Shown: in pieces, positions 10,350 through 20,883 of the stretch
Layout of the letters: the number at the start of each line of letters is the position of its first letter
Position numbering within the stretch: the stretch's first letter is position 1
Assembly (NCBI RefSeq): GCF_022581195.2
Contig: NC_061479.1
Span: forward strand, 6,076,001 to 6,140,000
Reading direction: 5' to 3'
DNA from: Helicoverpa zea
Lineage: Eukaryota; Arthropoda; Insecta; Lepidoptera; Noctuidae
Length of the DNA: 64,000 bases
Program-made: the position numbers and the translations under genes
Notes under the pieces: generated by a model
What the model was told of the DNA's origin: nothing
Databases searched by the model: none
The model's input: the letters and a program-made list of their open reading frames with translations, nothing else

Positions 10350-10640
10350 TCCGCCGCTGCACAAGCAGAGAACCTCAAGCGGCGCAAATATAGTAACCTT
10401 ATAGGCAATTACATGTTTGAGCCGTTTGGGGTTGAAACTCTGGGGCCGTGGGGTCCGAGGGCGCACCTTCTTGCCAGGGATATTTCCCAGCGCCTGGTTG
10501 ACACTTCCCGGGACCCAAAGGCTGGCTTTTATTTCGCACAGAGGTTGAGCATTGCCATCCAACGTGGCAATGCTGCCAGTCTTTTGGGTACATTACCCAG
10601 TGACAGCGATGAGGAGCAATTTTTTGATGCACTGTATTAG
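10350..10640 (+). pseudogene. 5'-truncated LINE C-terminus, second copy of the 6141 family
   Basis: It reads AAAQAENLKRRKY, then FEPFGVETLGPWGP, then IAIQRGNAASLLGTLP to a stop at 10640. It is uninterrupted but begins 200 bp further in than the 6141 copy. The 3' flank is TA-rich (tatatatatatataagttt). No reverse transcriptase is present. Confidence 0.7.
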
Positions 10641-11160
10641 TTTTAAGTTGTATATATATATATATAAGTTTATTTTATTTTATTTTCAATTAATGTAAAT
10701 ATATTGTGAATAAATAAATTAGTTTTTAATGATTTCTACGTAGAAATAGTGACGTCAATGATAAGCTTAGAAAGTGAAATATATGGACTACATACTATAA
10801 ATACTATCGACTCTCTCTAACGCAAAAAAATCCTAGTTATTATAAGTATCATAAACGCGAAAGTTTGAGGTACCTACACAGATAGTCTGACAAACAATAT
10901 AGGTTACTTTTATCCGCATGCGGGAAGTAGGTAGTTGTTTATGAAAGTGCACAATGCCTTTTCTTATTAGATTATTTATCTATTAAATCTACACTAAACT
11001 AAAATTATAAAGAGGTGTGCTTGTGAGTTTGTGACGTAAATAATCTGGATCTGTTGAACCGATTTTCATAATGCCATCACCAACAAAAAAAACACATTAT
11101 TTTTGAGTGTAATAGGCCATATTTAATCTCCATGCCAAATCTGGTGGCGTTTCCGGTGAA
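10641..11160. other. AT-rich, only weak Helitron-like traces
   Basis: 10800-10935 ('acgcgaaagtttgaggtacc', 'ttatccgcatgcgggaag') and 10990-11130 ('attataaagaggtgtgcttg', 'ggatctgttgaaccgatttt') look like very old H1/H2-type repeats. Nothing else is supported. Confidence 0.3.
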
Positions 11161-12337
11161 ACAACATTTTGGCGCGCTTGGCGGAGTCGTGGTGGTCAGC
11201 GTGGCGTCCGCGGAGCTCAGTCTTGGTTCAGTCTGGGTCGAGGCTTCGTCGAGTCTTCGTGGAGTCGCACATAGGGGTATTTTGCATTTCTAACCGGGCG
11301 AAACTAGAAAAACAAACTTCAACAGAAAAGAAAAAAAATAATGCTTGTTAGAAAGCCAGGTAACTACTGAACAAAATCCGACCATTTTCAGGCTCCTACT
11401 CCCGCGCCATTCAGCCACAAACCTCTCGGAACTTGATCATTGTGACATGCACTCGCGTCAGATTCTGGCTACATTAAAAACGTACCGTGTTTGAAACCTC
11501 AGAACTTTTTTATTGTCAGCTATTTAACCAAAACTACTATGGATTATCATAATACAGGTAAGAACAGTTTTATTTGTTAGGAACTAATAATGTTTACGTG
11601 TATTTTTTAAGGTTCAAAATCAATTCTTAAAGTTCAAAATGTTTGAACCGTTTTTTAATGAATTGTACTTTTCAAAGTGAATATAGTTATCTTCCGAGTG
11701 CTTCCGGCTAATGATTTCTGTTGTAATGTATTATAAACACTGTCAGATGATAGATATTACACACATTAGGTGCTACTTTTTGCTACTTTTGACAGAATTT
11801 AGACGTTACTGCTGGTGTAAACTAAAAACAATTAACCATTGTTTTCAAGCAAATTATTACATGATTTCTTTTTAACACGCTTATTTATTGTATTAGGCAT
11901 ACCAGGGAGCTCGAACTACAAACATTTAAGTAGAGAATACCTGTTCAATATGATTTTTATCTAATTAGTTAGTCAATAAAACCTTCTCTAAATCATGAAT
12001 ATTCCTTTATTTTATCATCGTATCAGCCCATAATACTCACTTTTGGATTAAGGCCTTCTCAATGGTTTTCTGTAAATATTAGTAAGTCCTACCTACTTTA
12101 CAGCAGAAAAAACCGCACTAATAGTTTCGCCCGGCTAAAAATGCAAAATACCCCTATGTGAGTCGTCGCGTTACTGCCTTTCGTTACGTGTAGTGTACCT
12201 AGTGTTATTGCCTAGCGTTGTAGTAACTAAACTTATTGTAACGTGTCTTGTGATTTTTGTATTGTAATGGTTCTTCTAACCTAACAGACAGACATGTGTT
12301 GCTGGGGAGTTTGTTCCGCCACTTCTTCTCCCCAGCC
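11161..12337 (+). repeat. Host repeat of the 11268 element and the 12347 LINE
   Basis: With both insertions removed, the flanks 11161-11267, 12166-12337 and 12725-12815 run together as one unit. It starts GC-rich (ggcgcgcttggcggagtcgt) and ends 'gtttgaataaacg'-like with TTGAG repeats. The second half matches 47715-47885. It behaves like a LINE 3' UTR or a short LINE deletion derivative. No ORF is supported. Confidence 0.45.
11268..12160. mobile_element. Non-autonomous Transib-like element, 893 bp
   Basis: Terminal inverted repeats of about 40 bp start CACATAGGGGTATTTTGCAT on both ends with only two or three mismatches. The five bases AGTCG flank it directly (11263-11267 and 12161-12165). A 5-bp, GC-containing duplication together with CAC ends is the Transib signature. 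The last heptamer bases (CACATAG) are not the canonical CACWRTG. The interior has no transposase. 'gctatttaaccaaaactact' before ATG at 11540 and 'acaggtaagaac' soon after look like a promoter-proximal exon followed by a splice donor, but this is speculation. Confidence 0.6.
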
Positions 12338-12346
12338 AAAACACAT

Positions 12347-12715
12347 CATCATCATCATCAGCCTATAGCAGTCCACTGCTGGACATAGGCCTCTCCAAGT
12401 GCACGCCACTGAGATCGATTTTCGGCTTCTCGCATCCAGCTCCTGCCAGCCGTCTTGCGCAAGTCATCACTCCACCGTGCCTGAGGACGTCCTACACTAC
12501 GTTTGCCGAGGCGTGGTCTCCACTCTAGAACTCGTTTACCCCAACGGTTATCGGTTCTTCGGCTAATATGGCCAGCCCACTGCCACTTCAGCTTGCTGAT
12601 TCGGTGGGCTATGTCGATGACTTTGGTTCTCTGACGGATTACCTCATTTCTGATGCGATCCCTCAGAGAAATGCCAAGCATAGCTCTTTCCATAGCCCGC
12701 TGAGCGACTTTCGAC
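12347..12715 (-). pseudogene. 5'-truncated LINE C-terminus (RTE-like), 369 bp, with target duplication
   Basis: It encodes about 119 residues of an RTE-like ORF2 end on minus. In order: SKVAQRAMERAMLGISLRDR, KVIDIAHRISKLKWQWAGHI, then NRWGKRVLEWRPR, GRPQARWSDDLRKTAGRSW, and YVQQWTAIG to the stop. The tail appears on plus as CATCATCATCAT. AAAACACAT at 12338-12346 and 12716-12724 is a 9-bp target duplication. The related sequence at 47745 keeps this site empty. The frame is open but only the last tenth of a normal ORF2 is present, so it cannot function. Confidence 0.85.
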
Positions 12716-12829
12716 AAAACACATAGGAAGTGGCGAAGGGCGGGCGTTTTGGGGGCTGTCTTTTGTTCTTAGTAATTTGAATAAACGTTTTTGAGTTTTG
12801 AGTTCTCTTTGAGTTATCTCTTTGTACGA

Positions 12830-13130
12830 TTACCCTAACTGATGTCGGATGATAGTGCCATCCTGATGACGCCTCCGACATATATTATTTCATGAATATT
12901 CTATTAGGAAGTATCACAAAATTGATTTAATACTTCTGACGTCAAAAGTAATGTGTGAAAATCTATCAAAATATGTTTTTTTTGCATTTTTGCAAATACC
13001 TGTTAGTTGCATATTTGCAAATAGCGGTCAAATTGGACGCATCGGAATATGAATTATAATTTATGTCAGTTTATTACTGCAAATTGATTTTGGCAGAATT
13101 TACATAAATATTAAAAAGATATCTTAAAGC
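12830..13130. other. No feature recognised
   Basis: AT-rich with no arms or motifs. Confidence 0.4.
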
Positions 13131-13321
13131 ACACTACAAACGATTTTTAGTCGGCCGACAGTTTGTTCGGGCTCATAACCAGTGTGGAAATAAAAAAGTA
13201 AAACGCACATTACAACGTTTGGGTATTCGGCCGGTATCAAACATACTGAATTCGATTGAATTCACGAAAATAAAATAATAATTTTAAAACCGTCGGGCCG
13301 TGTTTTGTCTGTAGTGTGTAA
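13131..13321. mobile_element. SGC MITE-like element
   Basis: It begins gcacactacaaac, followed by 'agtcggccgacagtttgttc', and ends with 'tctgtagtgtgta', so the terminal ACACTACA/TGTAGTGT pair is inverted. The core contains 'gtattcggccggtatcaaac'. Relatives are at 24965, 35237 and 61190. Confidence 0.55.
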
Positions 13322-13496
13322 ATTCATGATTTGTTCAGCAGTTCAGAAACCCATCACATGGCGTTAAACTGAATCTTGTTATTTCGGAAACTTAGTGATT
13401 AAAATATTGAAATTAAAGTAAAATTTCTACTGGCTAAATGATCGTAACGGTACTTAACTATTTTAATAGAAAGTGCATTTCCATACAAAATTGTCT

Positions 13497-13609
13497 ACCA
13501 TATCTTTCTTTTTTTTTCAAATTTTGTTCCTCGTTCCTCGTCCCCCGAACACCCGCATGTTGTCACGCTACTTTCTTAAGAGATTTTGCGTTATGACATC
13601 TCCGCTAGT
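13497..13609 (-). mobile_element. Truncated copy of the TAGCGGAGATGTCATAA MITE
   Basis: In reverse it matches the first 110 bp of the element at 15777 (ends 'tgacatctccgctag'; contains 'cccgcatgttgtcacgctac'). Confidence 0.55.
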
Positions 13610-13710
13610 CATTTTGTTCTCCAAGGCTAACTACCGTAGAAAATAGTAATAACATAATGGAGTTTGATAGTTTAATTCAATGTTATTTCAAGCACAGGTA
13701 TTCGCATTTT

Positions 13711-14072
13711 GACTGCCTTGTTGATTCAATTGTGGTATAGCGTGATTGCTGTGCACGTGGTTTCAGGTTCAATTCCTGGCTCGAACCAAATCTCTTTTGG
13801 GTTTTAATTAAGAAACATTCACAAATTAGCTCAGAGTCTGGAACTTGGCGATTGATACACTCGTGCATCAGAGAGCACGTAAATGTATTTCGGTCCTGCG
13901 CCTGATCTCTCTCCGGTGGTGTTTGATTGATGTCGTCTCATCGTGCGCAGAGAGTAAAGGAATAGTGAGTGCACCTGTGTCCAAGCAAATGTGCGTGCAC
14001 TATAAATGTCCTGCGCAGCTGGCTGATCTCCTTATATGAGAACAGCCGCCGTGGCCGACAATAGGCTTAAAA
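13711..14072 (+). repeat. SINE-B, full length, diverged
   Basis: Head 'actgccttgttgattcaatt', B box 'ggttcaattcc', body landmarks as in the 815 copy, end 'gccgccgtggccgacaatag'. It is older than the 815 copy by eye. Confidence 0.65.
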
Positions 14073-14278
14073 CCAGTTTTTTTGAACTACATCCAAAGTG
14101 AAGAGTGAAGTAATATTTATGTTCAAAAAAACATGTGTTTATGACAATATGTTGCAATGTCAAACAATACCACTCCTGTCTGGGCAAAGTGCGTAAAATA
14201 TTTGTAGTTTACATTAGCTGGGCAATGTCGGTATTAACCGGTTTTTTCTTCATTATTTTGTTGCTTAAACTGTTTTTT

Positions 14279-14595
14279 AAGGTGTCTCGTGGCTAAGCAA
14301 CAGCCACTTGGCACGGTCCGTGGGTGACCATCTTGTCATGACGAGTTCCTCCGTGTTTCGGAAAGCACGTTAAATTGGTGGGTCCCGGCTGTAGTTGGAA
14401 CATCTTAGGCAGCCTTTATGAGTAGCTAGAAGTCTGAAAAACCGTCTTACGGAAGAGTTTTGGTTTGCCTGGTTAGCTGGGTTGATGAGGTCAAATAGAC
14501 AGTCGCTTCACGTAAAATATTGGATCTCTGTTGCATCTAGTTAAGACTGGATCCGACCCCAACATAGTTTGGGAAAAGACTAGGCAGATGATAAA
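14279..14595 (+). repeat. SINE-A5S: 5S-like head on SINE-A body
   Basis: The head 'gtggctaagcaacagccact ... tccgtgggtgaccatc' follows 5S rRNA order (TAAGCAAC ... GGGTGACC) and is followed by 'gagttcctccgtgtttcgga', then the SINE-A body and a tail ending 'gggaaaagactaggcagatg'. The tRNA-like head is absent. Pol III type 1 promoter use is inferred. Confidence 0.55.
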
Positions 14596-14725
14596 GCTTT
14601 AATATTGTAAAGTAAAATACGATGTGTTTTAAACTGAAAGTGTAATAAACATGTAAACTTTTACGTTTCAAAATCTTCCCGGGGGAACTACTTCCCTCAC
14701 TAAATTAGTCTATAAGTAATCTGTA

Positions 14726-14945
14726 TCCCTACTAATATTATAAATGCGAAAGTAACTCTGTCTGTCTGTCTGTTACGCTTTCCTGTCTAAACCACTGAAC
14801 TGATTTTAATAAAATTTGGTACAGAAATAGAGTTGACCTTGAGACAGAACATAGGATAGTTTTTATCCCAGACTTTTGAAGAATTCTCTTGGAAACGCGA
14901 TATAACCGAACTCTACGCCCGGGCGAAGCTGCGGGCGGCAGCTAG
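14726..14945 (+). mobile_element. H1 Helitron-like element, complete
   Basis: It begins TCCCTACTAATATTATAAAT after an A and ends with a short hairpin (CTGC gggcg GCAG) immediately followed by CTAG and a host T. A 5' TC, a 3' hairpin plus CTAG and insertion between A and T are Helitron hallmarks. The element is 220 bp and non-coding. Confidence 0.65.
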
Positions 14946-15255
14946 TAAGTAATATTTATCAGTAGTTAAAAAATATTTATTTACAAACAAAACATAAAAA
15001 ACAACCTTAAAATGCATCAATCAAGATATTCTGTTCTCAATAAATAGACAGAACAATCAAGTTTTCAAGGGTCAGCCGTTTTTTTCCTCATATCGATCTA
15101 CTGGATACAAAACGGCTAGTTATTGGCCTAGATTACAACCTGTTTTTGCGTCTAGAACTACGATGATTGTAGAGAGGGTATGTTGAAATATGTCTGCTTA
15201 GGAATTTTTGTTAGAGCTAAATAATACGAAACTGAATCTCTTGTATGTCGGTTTA
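14946..15255. other. No feature recognised
   Basis: AT-rich. Confidence 0.4.
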
Positions 15256-15379
15256 TGTATACTAATATAATAAAAGTGGAAATAAATTTTTGTTTGTTTG
15301 TACTCTAAAGGTTCCGAAACTACAGAACCAATTTGTAAAATTTTTTCACTGTTGGAAAGCTACACTCTTCCCGAGCAAT
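15256..15379 (+). repeat. H2 repeat, 3' part missing
   Basis: It runs from 'tatactaatataataaaagt' through 'gtttgtactctaaaggttcc' to 'acactcttcccgagcaatat' and meets the inverted copy that follows. Confidence 0.6.
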
Positions 15380-15535
15380 ATATTTTAGCTGTTTTCAAGC
15401 GGTTTCACCCGCGTCCCGTGGGAACTACTGCCCGTACCGGGATAAAATGTAGCCTATGTTACTCGGGAAGAGTGTAGGTTTCTAATGGTGAAAGATATCA
15501 AATCCGTTGAGGAATTAGGACCCGTTGGGTACAAA
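15380..15535 (-). repeat. H2 repeat, reverse
   Basis: 'agcggtttcacccgcgtccc' through 'atgttactcgggaagagtgt' to 'gttgggtacaaacaaa'. With the preceding unit it makes a tail-to-tail inverted pair. Confidence 0.65.
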
Positions 15536-15720
15536 CAAAATAACGTTTAGTCTTTATTAGAGTAGTAGACAGATGAATATATCAATAACTTATTAACACA
15601 TGTGACAAAATAATTATAAATAGGTTGTATTTTAAATAATATTTGCCACACAATTCATTAATAATTAATCAGTTAATATCAGATTACAGTAAGTTCTGTT
15701 CCGCACACAAATTAGATAGC

Positions 15721-15762
15721 AAGGTTAAGCTATTACGCGGTCGTTTCATGGATGGGAACTCG
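15721..15762 (+). repeat. 5S-like SINE head fragment
   Basis: 'aaggttaagctattacgcgg' then 'catggatgggaac', cut off by the MITE that starts at 15777. Confidence 0.35.
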
Positions 15763-15776
15763 GAGAATAAATTGAC

Positions 15777-16059
15777 TAGCGGAGATGTCATAACTCAAAA
15801 TCTCCTAAGAAAGTAGCGCGACAACATGCGGGTGTTCGAAGGACGAGGAACATTACCAGCCCCATCCTCACTTCTATGGAAACCGCCCTTTCTTTTAAAA
15901 TAAAATCACCAATCAATAAAGACCAATCTTTGACAGATTGGTTTTGATTTGACAAGGAACCCGAACGTCTCGTTAGTTCTAGTAACTGATCACGCCCACT
16001 GTATGTTGCTTGACCTACAAGAAGGCGCCTGACCTACCTTCCTTATGACATCTCCGCTA
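15777..16059. mobile_element. MITE with TAGCGGAGATGTCATAA ends
   Basis: The inverted ends are TAGCGGAGATGTCATAA and TTATGACATCTCCGCTA. The 283-bp interior has a small hairpin at about 15909-15947 (accaatct...agattggt). It is non-coding. A partial reverse copy lies 2.2 kb upstream at 13497. Confidence 0.6.
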
Positions 16060-16560
16060 TCTTTCCTTCCTCCGTGGATGAAAAACATTGAAAACTCAGT
16101 AATTATTTGTAATTAATTTACTTGTGATCTTGGCAATGAAGAAGGCCTAAGATCAAGGTATTAATTAAAGGGTTTAAAACCAGAATTTTAAATTAATCTC
16201 AGACTATAAAAAAATTCGCATAAATAAAACCGATGAAGTTCGAGTTGGACTCGCGCATGAAGGGTTCCCTATCATTTAGATTATTGCTTTTATTATATGA
16301 GTCTCTTTAATATTTATTTTATTCTAGTTTTCAGTATATTTATTTTATAATAGCTGTAACAGAATAAGACCTAAGTTACCCAACACACATTAACTTTAGT
16401 TTTTCTTAAAATAACTGTTTTTGGAAAAATTACGTTTATGTTTGCGAATTAGGGCCTAAATCATCTGTGATTTCAACTTTTTAAGTATCGCGGCTCATAA
16501 CTTTTTTGGTGAAACTATGTAAACCAAAGCTAGCTTTAAAGTGAATTCATTGCTTTTTCA
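16060..16560. other. Mostly unassigned; 16228-16275 CG-558-related scrap
   Basis: 'gttcgagttggactcgcgca' followed by 'gaagggttcc' is the eroded start of a CG-558-type element. The rest is AT-rich. Confidence 0.4.
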
Positions 16561-16568
16561 TACTAATT

Positions 16569-17764
16569 TAGTGTTGCCCAAATGCAAGAACAAGACGAGA
16601 CTTAGTCAGTCTTGGTCTTGGTCTTGCGCCAATACACCTGGTCTTGGTCTTGGTCTTGGTCTTGCGCTCCCAGTCTTGGTCTTGGTCTTGGTCTTGCAGC
16701 AAGAGTCTTGCAAGTCTTGCAATTATCTATTAGTCTATTACTATTTATTAAAGTTTACTTTAAATCTTAGAAAAACGTATTAGAATTGGAACATTGTGAG
16801 CTTGAATTAACATAGCCATAGTAAAGATCAAGCAGATTAATAAATAACTGAACATTTGATAAGAAATTCGAAAAATCAACTGACCTATATGTCGTTTTCC
16901 ATGGAAGTAACTGTTTCTTAATAAACATTTATGATTTATAAGCTTACATTTGCTAAAACATGTAAAAAAATGTAAGAAAATAATGACTAAATGTACAATA
17001 ATAGTACCTAAGTAATTAGTTTAAAACCTTATAAGTAATCAATATTATAATATATACTTACTAGAATGAATTAATATGACATCTACTACCTATCCTTACC
17101 CTTTTATCCTAATCTTAATACTACTTGCGTGATCAGTATAATGTATTCATTTTCATTCTAAGCACTCTGAAGGAAATTATTTTGCATGAGTATACCTACG
17201 CCCTATGGCGGCAATCAAATAGTGTCAAATGTTATGATTTCGGCGTGGCGGCAACGATTGTTGTAGATTTCAAAAGAAGCCGCCGCCGGCGCGTGTATCA
17301 TAACCATGTACTTCCGAAAAGCGGCAAATTTCTTTGAGAAGTAAGTACAAAACCTTTGATGCTGCATTATCAAAGTGCCGATGGTTAAAACATAACTATG
17401 CATGCACTCAGTTTGATTTTAATAGATATTTTTTTATTCGCTATGTTTATGGTATTAGTCGTAATGCGCATAGGTCCAGTTTTTCATATTCTTTGATACA
17501 GTTTTTTGCGTCTCATAGAATTCCTAAGCGTACCTACCTATACACCGAACTGTTACACCTAACTACTCAGTGAAATAGCGCTAAGTCCTAGCTGCAAGAC
17601 GCAAGAGTCTTGCAGGCTATGTCTTGTTCTTGCTCTAGTCTTGCACGGTCAGTCTTGGTCTTGGTCTTGCTAAAAATACGCGATCTTGTTCTTGGTCTTG
17701 GTCTTGCAAAAACGCAAGAACAAGACCAAGACTGCAAGACCAAGACTGAATTTGGGCAACACTA
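16569..17764. mobile_element. hAT-type non-autonomous element with inverted CTTGGT arrays
   Basis: The ends are TAGTGTTGCCCAAAT and its reverse complement. The 8-bp word TACTAATT lies directly outside both (16561-16568, 17765-17772). 8-bp duplications and TA(G/A)NG-type ends are the hAT pattern. Just inside the ends are (TCTTGG)n arrays: 16603-16700 reads CTTGGT on plus, and 17636-17752 has CTTGGT then the inverted CCAAGA form. These may be subterminal transposase-binding repeats (inference). The roughly 850-bp core has no recognisable transposase. Short ORFs at 17125-17573 do not match any family I know. Confidence 0.75.
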
Positions 17765-17919
17765 TACTAATTATACCTACCGTTTTTTGTGAAAGATTTG
17801 CCGTTAACCCCAAACCGTGACAGACAGAAATATTTCATAGTTTTTGCTGCTTTAGTGACATTAAAATTAAATTAAGAATCTCTTCCTTTTTGTTAAAAAA
17901 AAAATGTTTTGTTAGGGTT

Positions 17920-18130
17920 CTGCACCGTCCCGTATCGGCGATGCGCGTTGTTTTGTGCGCTCATATGGGCCAAAGTCTGTCGGGGCTGCGGGATTGTTCG
18001 CGCGAGTTACCGCTGCGCTGGTACATAAAGGGCTTAAGAAGGAACATGGTGGGTTTTAGTCAGTAAGAGTCTGACACTCCCTCACGCTGCACCCACTGGG
18101 AGAGACATTTGATTTCCTATAAACAAGGGC
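17920..18130 (+). repeat. CAGCGGG-repeat copy
   Basis: A dispersed repeat with landmarks 'gcgctggtacataaagggct', 'agtcagtaagagtctgacac' and 'tccctcacgctgcacccact', ending 'gagacatttgat'. Other copies are at 18810, 39430 (reverse), 50935 and 56700. The copy at 50935 is the target of the Transib insertion. Its origin (LINE 3' region or SINE) is unknown to me. Confidence 0.5.
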
Positions 18131-18182
18131 AGGAGGATAATGATGATGACTGAATCATGCGGGTCCAACTCGCACTTGACTC

Positions 18183-18505
18183 GTTTTTAGGGTTCCGTAC
18201 CCGAAGGGTAAAACGTGACCCTATTGTTTTCGCAACTCTGTCCGTCCGTCCGTCTGTCACCAGGCTGTATCTCATGAACAGTGATAGTTAGAGAGTTGAA
18301 TGTTTCACAGATGATGTATTTCTGTTGCCGCTCTAACAACAAATACTGAAAACTACAATAAAATAAATATGTTGGGAGATCCCATACAACAAACGTGATT
18401 TTTTTGCTCATTTTTGCTCGATTTCGATAAATACATATAGAATATTAGTTTGAATAGTACGGAACCCTTCGTGCGCGATTCCGACTCGCACTTACTCCTT
18501 TTTTT
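18183..18505 (-). mobile_element. CG-558-related element, second subfamily
   Basis: Inverted ends 'tagggttccgtacccgaagg' and 'gtacggaacccttcgtgcgc', then 'gattccgactcgcactta', which is the reverse of the CCGGCCAAGTGCGAGTC start. The middle ('gctgtatctcatgaacagtg', 'acaacaaatactgaaaacta') differs from CG-558 and matches 49968 and 21436. Confidence 0.6.
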
Positions 18506-18809
18506 TTCTAAATCAGTCAACTCAGAGACACAAATACTATACTTAACATAGATAAGAAAACAACGGTTTTTCCAACTTGACAATATAATGATTTTTACAT
18601 TGAATGACGCATCAAAGGCATGATTTAGAATGATTTTTATTACGATTCTCGTAAACAAGTTAAGGTTGAAATATGAATAAATCTATTCAAGTTTTCTAAG
18701 CAAACTTGAGTCTCGGAATATTCGTAGTTTTATAGTGTTTGGTCTTATCTACTTTAATATAGCCTACGTTAATTTGGGTTACTGTTATTTTGGGCAATGT
18801 CAATGAGGG

Positions 18810-18935
18810 TAACAGTTACCGCAGCCCTGGTACATAAAAGGCCTACGACGGAACACGGCGGTTTTTAGTCAGTGAGAGTCTGACACTCCCTCTCCGCTGC
18901 TAACCCACAGCGGGAGGGGACATTTGATGATTTTT
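18810..18935 (+). repeat. CAGCGGG-repeat copy with intact target word
   Basis: Contains 'cgctgctaacccacagcggg' at about 18894, then 'aggggacatttgatgatttt'. This is the unoccupied counterpart of the Transib insertion site. Confidence 0.55.
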
Positions 18936-19245
18936 GACGTCGTTAAAAAAAAACAATAAATTATTATTTTGAGAATTTTTCAAAATATGAATTTTATGTA
19001 TAAGTTTGAGTTTGCCTGTGATCATGGATGCTGTAAAGGATCCGAAACGTCGGGATTAAATAATATTGATATAACCGCGATAAAGTCTGTAAAAGTAGTT
19101 TTATTTCAATATGAAATTCAATTTACAAAGTAATCAGTCGTTGTAAAAAAACAATATTGTTGGTATACTTGAGCCTAAGCACCTAGTATTATTTGACTTA
19201 TCATTACCTACATGCTTGTCATCTGTCGAGCCTATAGCAAAATAT
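18936..19245. other. Possible LINE 3' remnant, otherwise unassigned
   Basis: 'gtaaaggatccgaaacgtcg' at about 19034 followed by 'aaataatattgatataaccg' is a word I associate with lepidopteran LINE 3' regions. There is no coding sequence. Confidence 0.3.
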
Positions 19246-19247
19246 AT

Positions 19248-20698
19248 GTTACCGTAAGATTACAAACATCGTTAGATTACAATCTATCTCGAGAGATTGT
19301 AAACTGTCGAATTATTGTGAACCGTAACATCTGATTGCAATTTAACGCATTATTTTTCGCTATATTATAATCTATCGATGAGAAATTGTCAAATTGTCAA
19401 CTGTCCGAAAGCTCTCTCTGATTGGTCAGTCTTTTTGTAAGATCGACCAATCACGACCAGCCGTTCTGTTCCCATGGAGTTCCCGTAGAGTTAGGAATGA
19501 AATAGAGGTGTCAGTTAAATAAAATAAATGCTCTTCAAAAATTCTTCAAGTATTAAATTTATATAAAAATAACTCTTATAAAAATACAGTTAGGTATTTT
19601 GTCTTCAAATACAAACTAATATTTAAAAATAAAATAAAAGGGGTGCTAATTAAACAGGCTTCTTTTTAATATCATTATTCGCCCCCAAAAATGTATGTTG
19701 CCTTCTAAATTACTAAGTCAGCCACAATTAATAAAGCGTCGAGCATCTAAATAATACTATCTTAGCCACGAGTTATCTTCCACTCTAAATACAACTCAGC
19801 ATGATGGTTATTTTTTTGCATCTAAATTTGTAGCATGCATTCTAACAGTAAACTTCTTAAATACTATTAAATGACATCATAAAAATATTTATTTACCTTC
19901 TAATTTTTTAACTCGTACCTACTGAGTTTTTTGTTTAAAATATAACACATCCCATATTAATTGACCCAGCATGGAAGTAAGCATGCAACATGCAGCAAGC
20001 ATAACTTCTGTCACGGCTCCGGCGCTGCGGGGCTCCGGCGGTCCCATGCGAGCTTATCGTCGCAGATGGTTTTCACGCTCACCACCGCAGCTTCGGCTTG
20101 CTGGCCGGCAGAGCCGGCCAGCCTCAGCCGCGGCGGCGAGCGCTGAAACTACCTGCGCCTCAGCTCGCAGGCCGCCTCGCCCCTCCGCGCCTACGCGGTT
20201 TTGAATTGCACTCTAGGGGTAGGGCAGACAAGACTACGTGGAGTCGGTTTTGCAGCGATTCGTTTTCGTCACTAACTTCAATTTTTAATACAATTTTTAA
20301 TTGTGTGTAATTTGAGTCTTAAAAATTAAGTACAATTTTTGATTTTATAAAAAATTAAACCGTCACTTATTTTTGCACGTCAAAGAGCTGTGACACCGGG
20401 AGTTGCAAAGAACATTGTCTTTTTTGACGTTCTACCAATCAGCGCGCAAGATGCATTCCGTTCTACGCCAGTTGACAATTTGACCGCTCTACATCGCTCT
20501 CGATCTTACAAAAAGACTGACCAATCAGGGAGAGCTTTCGGACAGTTGACAATTTGACAATTTCTCATCGATAGATTATAATATAGCGAAAAATAATGCG
20601 TTAAATTGCAATCAGGTGTTACGGTTTACAATAATTCGACAGTTTACAATCTCTCGAGATAGATTGTAATCTAACGATGTTTGTAATCTTACGGTGAC
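19248..20698. mobile_element. 1.45-kb element with 199-bp inverted repeats and GC-rich core
   Basis: Arms 19248-19446 and 20500-20698 match with few changes. The ends are GTTACCGTAAGATTAC and GTAATCTTACGGTGAC, and the inner ends 'tttttgtaagatcga' and 'tcgatcttacaaaaa'. ATATAT flanks both sides (19242-19247, 20699-20704) and may be the duplication, though its palindromic simplicity weakens that. The interior has a sharply GC-rich 220 bp (about 20000-20210, 'ggctccggcgctgcggggct') in an AT-rich surround. No transposase. The superfamily is not assigned. Confidence 0.65.
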
Positions 20699-20883
20699 AT
20701 ATATTTGATGACAGCTGTATGTAGTATTCCGAATTATTAATTTTAATAACTTACCAAACTTCAGCTTATGTTTAACTATTTATTGACAAATGTTTCTGTA
20801 GATAAGTTTGAAACACCATTTACCTGAAAACAGAAAAAAAACATTAGTCTATTGTTTTTTAGACCATCATCTTTAAATACTTC

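Noticed and set aside
11161..11200. 'acattttggcgcgc' as an LTR-retrotransposon primer-binding site
   Set aside because: No LTR pair, polypurine tract or gag/pol reading frame nearby.
17125..17573. ORFs inside the hAT-type element as a captured gene
   Set aside because: 70-79 codons, overlapping frames, no domain I recognise.
20000..20210. CpG-rich patch as a gene promoter or coding exon, with ORFs of 61-77 codons
   Set aside because: It lies inside an inverted-repeat element. The overlapping ORFs are in competing frames with no recognisable domain.
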